Below the pieces are notes generated by a model, which ran no database searches, was not told the DNA's origin, and saw only the letters and a program-made list of their open reading frames with translations. A DNA stretch of 36,824 nucleotides, from assembly GCA_934667425.1 (NCBI GenBank), contig CAKULV010000033.1:1-36824 (forward strand). The letters run 5' to 3'. Source of the stretch: an uncultured Kiritimatiellota bacterium (GTDB taxonomy: Bacteria; Verrucomicrobiota; Kiritimatiellia; RFP12; UBA1067). A program made the translations under genes and the position numbers. This document shows, one piece after another, positions 33,001 to 36,824 of this stretch. The number at the start of each line of letters is the position of its first letter. The stretch's first letter is position 1.

Positions 33001-33616
33001 ATATGATCTCACCGATGTATTCCAGACACAGTTCCCGGGCGACTATTGCCGCGCCCATTCGACTGGACTGCAGGCAGGACTCGTCTCAACGCCGCTTGTC
33101 CTTAACAAGGATCCGCGCCGCAAGCAGATGGGGGAGAAATTGTTTCATGAGCGCCGTCAGCACCTCTTCCGTACGGCATTGGCGATCACTTTGCAGCATG
33201 GGATGTGGCAGCATAAGATGTATTGGGGCGACGACTCGCAGGCGATGGAGGCGCGTTATGTCTTTTGGATGTATGGCACGCATTTGGATGATTGCGAGTT
33301 CATTCCCTACTGGACTAATGGCAAGCCGTTTTCCGTGTCTGGAAGGTTCCTCGTCGGTGCGTACAAGCGTGGACAGACTGCGCTCTTCATCGTGTCGAAC
33401 GATGGCCAGAAGGATAAGACACGGCTTGCGATAGACCGCGAGGCGATGGGGATCCCCTCTGATTCCGTAATGATGGATGTCTACACGGGCGAAATCGTTC
33501 AGGATGGGGTTATTGAGATCCCGGACTACGAGTTTAAGGTGCTTTACGTGGGGCCTTCGGAATTTGGCAAGCGCCTTAAGCCAGTCCCTGCCGATCGCCG
33601 ATTCATCATCAGGTAA
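30011..33616 (+). CDS. Exported CBM9-like plus DUF6067 glycan-active protein
   Basis: 1201 residues from ATG 30011 (GAGGAG upstream). A second in-frame start, GTG 30071, has an equally strong site (GGAAAGGAG), and an internal ATG at 30184 begins a normal-looking signal peptide (MLRNALALGGAVGAAM). The about 57 residues before that ATG include KPYAGNPHVRLDEG, encoded by a group II intron-tail-like sequence. After the signal comes a CBM9-like beta-sandwich (about 85-260: WADDCVEIFVGSAG, CYQILLNS, WTMEAAIPWKAL, FRFNLARN), then a long region matching DUF6067, a GH123-like family (FGPFRFTTTTTWDYDGFADVRVRL, GEFCPYLWLGAEERGLALLFDSPKGY, PMEFGFAFEVTPVKP). A barrel-like part follows (GADGINFDEQYVIP, YWGDDSQ). 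It ends RRFIIR. Probable glycan hydrolase; substrate unknown. Confidence 0.8.
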   Translation: MVIFNLLRSKFLKGQERSKTVTNGKALDGKPYAGNPHVRLDEGEAAPAATPRRGSLPCMLRNALALGGAVGAAMVGWSDHVVIPMSEECAIVTDGDFSRDEYAVASMYGGLKAKTANGPRLVARDGNVYLSADRTFLHVAAQWAVEGSETDGGFVTLAKSDGGNVWADDCVEIFVGSAGVETNCYQILLNSANVRYETCRRNGTSVKGWISGAQTAAKIAKGFWTMEAAIPWKALSGVNPKDFRFNLARNFVSSGLGYASLTGQADVYDPVRMLHVSSVSGFKGVKVYGLDTTLIAGRYRLTCEADDVTSFTSTCHRRHDALFKNDPSREQSIPMDPMYKWVNAYVSVKGFGKVYARDFLPFEGGGHVAGGPVTDKRYVEGLGFSHTRRYSSAAKVSVVAEGLPGDVKSVAELKSPDGHIYTAEFSPLPDRTQKAMIRIPTESARAAGIWEGAYVVDGRRYENAFGFEEKKFPWTGNGIGVSDKILEPFTPIELTERTLKTVLRDHTLSGSGLLDQVKSLGENIFAKPLALELKANGHVHEMKADGWVVRESRPNRVITEATGTFGPFRFTTTTTWDYDGFADVRVRLAPSAADCMVEGLTLRASLKEEHATLFHAMIDMTRGNPAGLIPMGDGVVWDSSKLIRKKNPKGLPWVPGEFCPYLWLGAEERGLALLFDSPKGYDLEDGKPMLRLRRGVAGSVMVEADVISRAHAVTAPMEFGFAFEVTPVKPRMPGWKDWTFMWGQKLPGMVNIDPCYNARAMGFFPKGGGFAHQPDDTNKWAYARATRKMLRSRHVDLDTMARLATTDKQALIDWGKRRTDHFKRNYWGSAERFARVSMEYLEADLVWKAMTLDRVAVYNCPSIIDVDDPAYRYNKAEWDTLVPWGPDPERAKRIFLTPGAVDYLLWCYREELRQGADGINFDEQYVIPQSNPDLSEVRDYKGRCIPEMGIVAARRMYWRLANLMDEMGHRERLIVVHATNTMIIPAFAFATICTVWEYDLTDVFQTQFPGDYCRAHSTGLQAGLVSTPLVLNKDPRRKQMGEKLFHERRQHLFRTALAITLQHGMWQHKMYWGDDSQAMEARYVFWMYGTHLDDCEFIPYWTNGKPFSVSGRFLVGAYKRGQTALFIVSNDGQKDKTRLAIDREAMGIPSDSVMMDVYTGEIVQDGVIEIPDYEFKVLYVGPSEFGKRLKPVPADRRFIIR
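30098..30180 (+). other. Eroded group II intron domain V/VI-like tail inside the coding region
   Basis: 30098-30130 folds as a domain-V-like hairpin: AAGCCG pairs with CGGCTT at the base, TATGCGG with CCGCACGT above, closed by a GAAA loop. The classical order AGCCGTATGCGG-GAAA-CCGCACGT-CGG is recognisable with one substitution (30124) and one missing base near the loop. A second stem follows, CGGCG-GCAA-CGCCG (30150-30163), and then CTCTACC, as in domain VI and intron 3' ends. It is translated in frame, so it is a relic rather than an active intron. Confidence 0.6.
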
Positions 33617-33683
33617 TGCTTTTGGGATCGTCACAGATTGCATGGTGCAGCATTTCATGTATACATAAAGAAGAGGATTCGCA

Positions 33684-36506
33684 ATGCGTACAGGTAGGAT
33701 AGCGATTGCCGTCAGCGCGGTATTGACAGTTGCCATGACGGGCCGGGTTGTTGCCGAGGAATATTACTTGAAGCCGATGGCGACGGACTTTTCCGTGCCA
33801 TCGAACTTCACCGTTGGATCAGAGGGTGGGTCGGACTCGTCGGCCATTCCCGGTCCGGACGATGTCGTGTTCCTGCCGAGGGAGTCCGTTGTCTACCCGC
33901 TCATTGCGGGGACGGAAAACTTCAGGGCCTTTGCTCAGATCGGGGAGTTCCGCATCGAAGACTCGGCATGTGCTACGTTCCGTGTGAATGTTCCGTCCGG
34001 CACGGCAGTCATCGACACGAAATTCAATTCATGGGAAGGAACTCGTACGCGAGAAACGTCCAGGTGGTTTGCGATAGAGAAGACCGGCATCGGTGAACTG
34101 ACGCTTTCCGGGCTGAACAAGTACCCGATGTCGCATGCGCAGAATGCACACTGGAACTACGCGGCCACGCTGCGCGTCAAGGAGGGGACGCTTTCGTTTG
34201 ACACATCGGATTTTGACGCGACTGAGATATGGACCGGCATTGTCGATGTTTCCGGTGGCGCGACAGTTAAGGTCCCTTCCCATTCGACGAAGGATTTGAC
34301 ATGGTCGTGCGCAGGTCTCATGGGTGCCGGGCTAATCACGAACGAATGCTTGGTTGCTGGGCGCAAGACCAATTTGAACGTGATTCCCTTCTTCTATTCC
34401 CAGCCGTTCAAGTTCAATGGCGCGATTGGCGGGGCGATTGCGCCAACATTCACCGGGGAGAACGATTTGCGCGGCAGCCGTTCGACATTTTCGCTTAATG
34501 CGACGGTCAGCGCAAATGATGCCGATTGGACGGATTCGGCAGGGATGATCGCAGGTGGCAGCCTTCGCCGCATTACGGTCGTGGATTTTCTCGGAAGGCG
34601 CAACGAGGCTTCGCCGCTCGGGATGGGGAACATCAGGTTTCCGTCATTTGGAGGGGAACTCTACTACGATGGCGTGGGCGAGGAGACGGATAAGATCGTC
34701 ACTTTCCAGCACACGACGGAGGACAACAAGACGCCTCATGTGATTAATGCCGGCGATGTAGGAGGACTTGTCTGGAAGCAGGATGGCGTCTACTGGCGGC
34801 AGACAAGCGGGGGACGCGATACTCGCGTCATCCTGCGCGGTGAGAACGAGAAGCCTTGCGAAGTGAACTGTCCGATAATGGCTAATGATTCGGGATCGAC
34901 TCCGAACTTCATGAAGCGTGGCACAGGGAAATGGGTTTTTGCGAATGAGGCCAATGGCTTTTCCGGCGCAGTCTTTGTCGAGGAAGGGGCGCTCGGTTTC
35001 CATACGCTTGGGGAAATGGGAGCCGATTCGTCTTTGGGAACGTCGGAGCGGCTTCATAGGTGGTACGACGGCAAGGTGAAGCAATCCGACTGGAATCTGC
35101 TGGATGGACACTTTGCCTTTTCGCTCGGATGCCCTACGAATAAAGCGGCGGTTGGAGTCCTTGAATATCTCGGTACATCTCGCACAAAGTGTGTGACGCG
35201 CCCTTTCGGTCTCAATGGCACGGGCGGTGTAGTCAACAACGGCACAGGCGAGCTTATCCTCGGAGACGTGACGGTTGCGGTTGAAGGCAAAGAGTCCGCG
35301 CTCTATCTTGGCGGCTCAAATGCGCTTGCGGCCACATTCATGGATGTCACGAACGGTGTCGGCAGCATTTCCGTGGTCAAGGATGGCCCAGGCACGTGGA
35401 GGCTTGTCAACAACATTGACATTGAAGCCGTTGATGTGCGCGGCGGTACGCTTGTGCTTGAAAAGACAACGGGGCGGAACTACACGTGGTTTCGACTCAT
35501 CCAGCAGGAGGCGATGAATCTTGATGGCAACGGAATCGCGACGGCTGGCACATTCCCGATTCTTGAGGAATTCATCCTGATGGATGATGCCGGAGAGCGT
35601 CAGATGGTCAATCCAAGATACGAGGAGAGCGTGTCAGGGTCTCAAATCGCAGCGCCACGTGATTGCCAGGCGATCGGTGCGGGTAGTCTCGCGTATGGCA
35701 AGCGCGGCTCCATTGCTTGGGGCGGACGCCCCGGACAGGATCGAGGCGCGACCAATCTGTTTGACAACGCGCAGGGGCCTGCCGGCATGTGGCTGACAAG
35801 ATACAATGGCTCGAACGTTGCTCCGACACTTGACGATCCAGATACGTGGGTCGATGTCGTCTTGAGGTTGCCGGAAGGTGCGCCCCGTATCACAGCGTGC
35901 GATCTTGTGGCAGCGGTGACCGGCAGCTTTGAGGCGGAACTAAGCGCTTGGGCTCTTGAAGGTAGCCGCAACGGATTCATCTGGGAACCCATAACAAACC
36001 TGAACGCCAAGGCAGGAGGCGTCATTCGCCGCCATCGCATCGGCAGCACGGCGGCTGGCTACTACTGGAGCGATGTTGACAGGGGACTGACGGCGGACCG
36101 GGCGAAATGGATTCCCGGCGATGCGATGCCTCGTCCTGGGACAGGCTATCCGTTCGAGGGCGTAGTGACCAATCGGTATCTTTTCCCGGCATGCCTTTCG
36201 CGCGTTGCCCTTTCCGGCGGCGGTACGCTTCGGGTAGAGGCGGATGTCGCTCCTGTTGTTGACGACTTGACGGTAGATGTTGCAACGGGTGGCACGCTTG
36301 AGAATGTCTCGTATGCCGAGAAGGGGACGCTGACGCTCGAAAACGTCGGAGAGGACGCAAGCATTGTCGTGCCGGGGTCTCTTTGGGGACTTGACCTTGC
36401 CGGCTGGACTGTCAGAATGCCGGAAGGTGTCTCCAACAGGAAGGTGCGGATGAGCAACGGGCGAATTTGCATCACGAAGGCCGGTTTTCTCGTGGTTGTT
36501 CGGTAG
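33684..36506 (+). CDS. Exported surface protein with autotransporter-type beta-strand repeats
   Basis: 940 residues from ATG 33684 (AAGAAGAGGA upstream). Signal peptide residues 1-25. The chain has several copies of the autotransporter-associated beta-strand pattern, K-x-G-x-G-x-x-x-L followed by a 'V-x-x-G-x-L-x-F' strand: TGIGELTLSG with LRVKEGTLSF, RGTGKWVFANEANGFSGAVFVEEGALGF, and KDGPGTWRLVNNIDIEAVDVRGGTLVLE. A later part (about 690-800, WVDVVLRLPEG, WALEGSRNGFIWEPI) resembles a discoidin-type domain. There is no C-terminal 12-strand autotransporter barrel; instead it ends KAGFLVVVR-stop, like the small secreted proteins. Probably surface-displayed and possibly glycan-binding. It follows the DUF6067 gene by 67 bp. 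Confidence 0.8.
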   Translation: MRTGRIAIAVSAVLTVAMTGRVVAEEYYLKPMATDFSVPSNFTVGSEGGSDSSAIPGPDDVVFLPRESVVYPLIAGTENFRAFAQIGEFRIEDSACATFRVNVPSGTAVIDTKFNSWEGTRTRETSRWFAIEKTGIGELTLSGLNKYPMSHAQNAHWNYAATLRVKEGTLSFDTSDFDATEIWTGIVDVSGGATVKVPSHSTKDLTWSCAGLMGAGLITNECLVAGRKTNLNVIPFFYSQPFKFNGAIGGAIAPTFTGENDLRGSRSTFSLNATVSANDADWTDSAGMIAGGSLRRITVVDFLGRRNEASPLGMGNIRFPSFGGELYYDGVGEETDKIVTFQHTTEDNKTPHVINAGDVGGLVWKQDGVYWRQTSGGRDTRVILRGENEKPCEVNCPIMANDSGSTPNFMKRGTGKWVFANEANGFSGAVFVEEGALGFHTLGEMGADSSLGTSERLHRWYDGKVKQSDWNLLDGHFAFSLGCPTNKAAVGVLEYLGTSRTKCVTRPFGLNGTGGVVNNGTGELILGDVTVAVEGKESALYLGGSNALAATFMDVTNGVGSISVVKDGPGTWRLVNNIDIEAVDVRGGTLVLEKTTGRNYTWFRLIQQEAMNLDGNGIATAGTFPILEEFILMDDAGERQMVNPRYEESVSGSQIAAPRDCQAIGAGSLAYGKRGSIAWGGRPGQDRGATNLFDNAQGPAGMWLTRYNGSNVAPTLDDPDTWVDVVLRLPEGAPRITACDLVAAVTGSFEAELSAWALEGSRNGFIWEPITNLNAKAGGVIRRHRIGSTAAGYYWSDVDRGLTADRAKWIPGDAMPRPGTGYPFEGVVTNRYLFPACLSRVALSGGGTLRVEADVAPVVDDLTVDVATGGTLENVSYAEKGTLTLENVGEDASIVVPGSLWGLDLAGWTVRMPEGVSNRKVRMSNGRICITKAGFLVVVR

Positions 36507-36534
36507 AATATCTGCCGTCGGAAATTGTGCCGCC

Positions 36535-36588
36535 GAGCAAATTGCAACGGCGACCGGCCTCACCGCCGACGAAATCGCCGCGCTCTAA
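36535..36588 (+). pseudogene. 3' remnant of an Rpn/PD-(D/E)XK nuclease-transposase family gene
   Basis: The frame ending in TAA at 36586-36588 reads EQIATATGLTADEIAAL-stop. This resembles the C-terminal tail of Rpn-family recombination-promoting nucleases (IAEATGLSVEEI-x-x-L). Nothing of the catalytic domain remains; the upstream gene's stop is 29 bp away. Short, so chance similarity is possible. Confidence 0.35.
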
Positions 36589-36609
36589 CACCAATCTCAA
36601 TTCGTGAAT

Positions 36610-36824
36610 CGGTCGCGACAAGCGCGACCCTCCCGCGTCGGCCAGCGGTCGCGACAAGCGCGACCCTCCCGCGTCGGCCAGCGGTCGCAGAGGACTGCGA
36701 CCCTCCTGCGACACGTGGCGATGGCGCCCTCGCCATCGTATCTGCCTGCCAGCTGCCGCGACGGCGAGGGCGCACCCCTCTTGCGACCGCTTGCGCGGCT
36801 CACTTCGTTCGGGGGATATGTCGC
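36610..36824. repeat. Hairpin repeat cluster 5 (runs off window)
   Basis: No gene. Two GTCGCG-ACAAG-CGCGAC hairpins (36612-36628, 36648-36664), a GTCGCAG-AGGA-CTGCGAC hairpin (36684-36701), the CGATGGCG-CCCT-CGCCATCG hairpin (36719-36738) and the 70-bp module up to the window end. Module order matches cluster 1. Confidence 0.85.

Overview
The window looks like a bacterial chromosome segment from a carbohydrate-degrading, Gram-negative-type member of the Verrucomicrobiota/Kiritimatiellota side of the tree, probably gut-derived. This is an inference from gene content: many exported glycan-active proteins, formylglycine-generating-enzyme-like (FGE-like) secreted proteins, an autotransporter-strand-type protein, a secretin, GatCAB, a XylR-type AraC regulator and interspersed GC-rich hairpin repeats. 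No rRNA, tRNA, prophage or CRISPR array was seen.

Layout. 1-423 (-): a DUF6788-like small ORF and the start of a probable transposase, running off the left edge. 690-9755 (+): an exported LacZ-type beta-galactosidase, then a compact housekeeping run gatC, gatA, secretin, gatB, rsmD, ruvC with very short gaps or overlaps. 10129-15702 (+): an exported glycoside-hydrolase-like protein, then an operon of a small secreted protein, an FGE-like secreted protein and an exported protein of unknown family. 16321-26265 (+): a self-contained sugar island with a membrane protein and a XylR/AraC regulator, then a second FGE-like protein plus small secreted partner, a 13-Asp-box beta-propeller, an internally deleted Gfo/Idh/MocA protein, a GH3 beta-glycosidase and a sugar isomerase/epimerase-like protein. 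27114-29886 (-): a NarL-type response regulator and its histidine kinase. 30011-36506 (+): a CBM9/DUF6067 glycan-active protein and a beta-strand-repeat surface protein.

Five intergenic clusters (9756-10061, 12082-12303, 15703-16222, 26418-27057, 36610-36824) are mosaics of short hairpin modules. The hairpin stems differ in sequence between copies but stay paired by compensatory changes, and most carry a GGGAGG foot. This resembles REP/BIME elements.

The most interesting signals are: (1) these covarying hairpin repeats; (2) a shared C-terminal tail, roughly G-[LF]-x-[LV]-[VI]-[IFV]-R-stop, on three otherwise unrelated exported proteins; (3) repeated pairing of an FGE-like protein, lacking one or both catalytic cysteines, with a small secreted protein bearing that tail; (4) an eroded group II intron domain V/VI-like tail read in frame at the N-terminus of the DUF6067 protein; and (5) extended -10 promoters, three of which lie 6-8 nt from a start codon, implying leaderless mRNAs.
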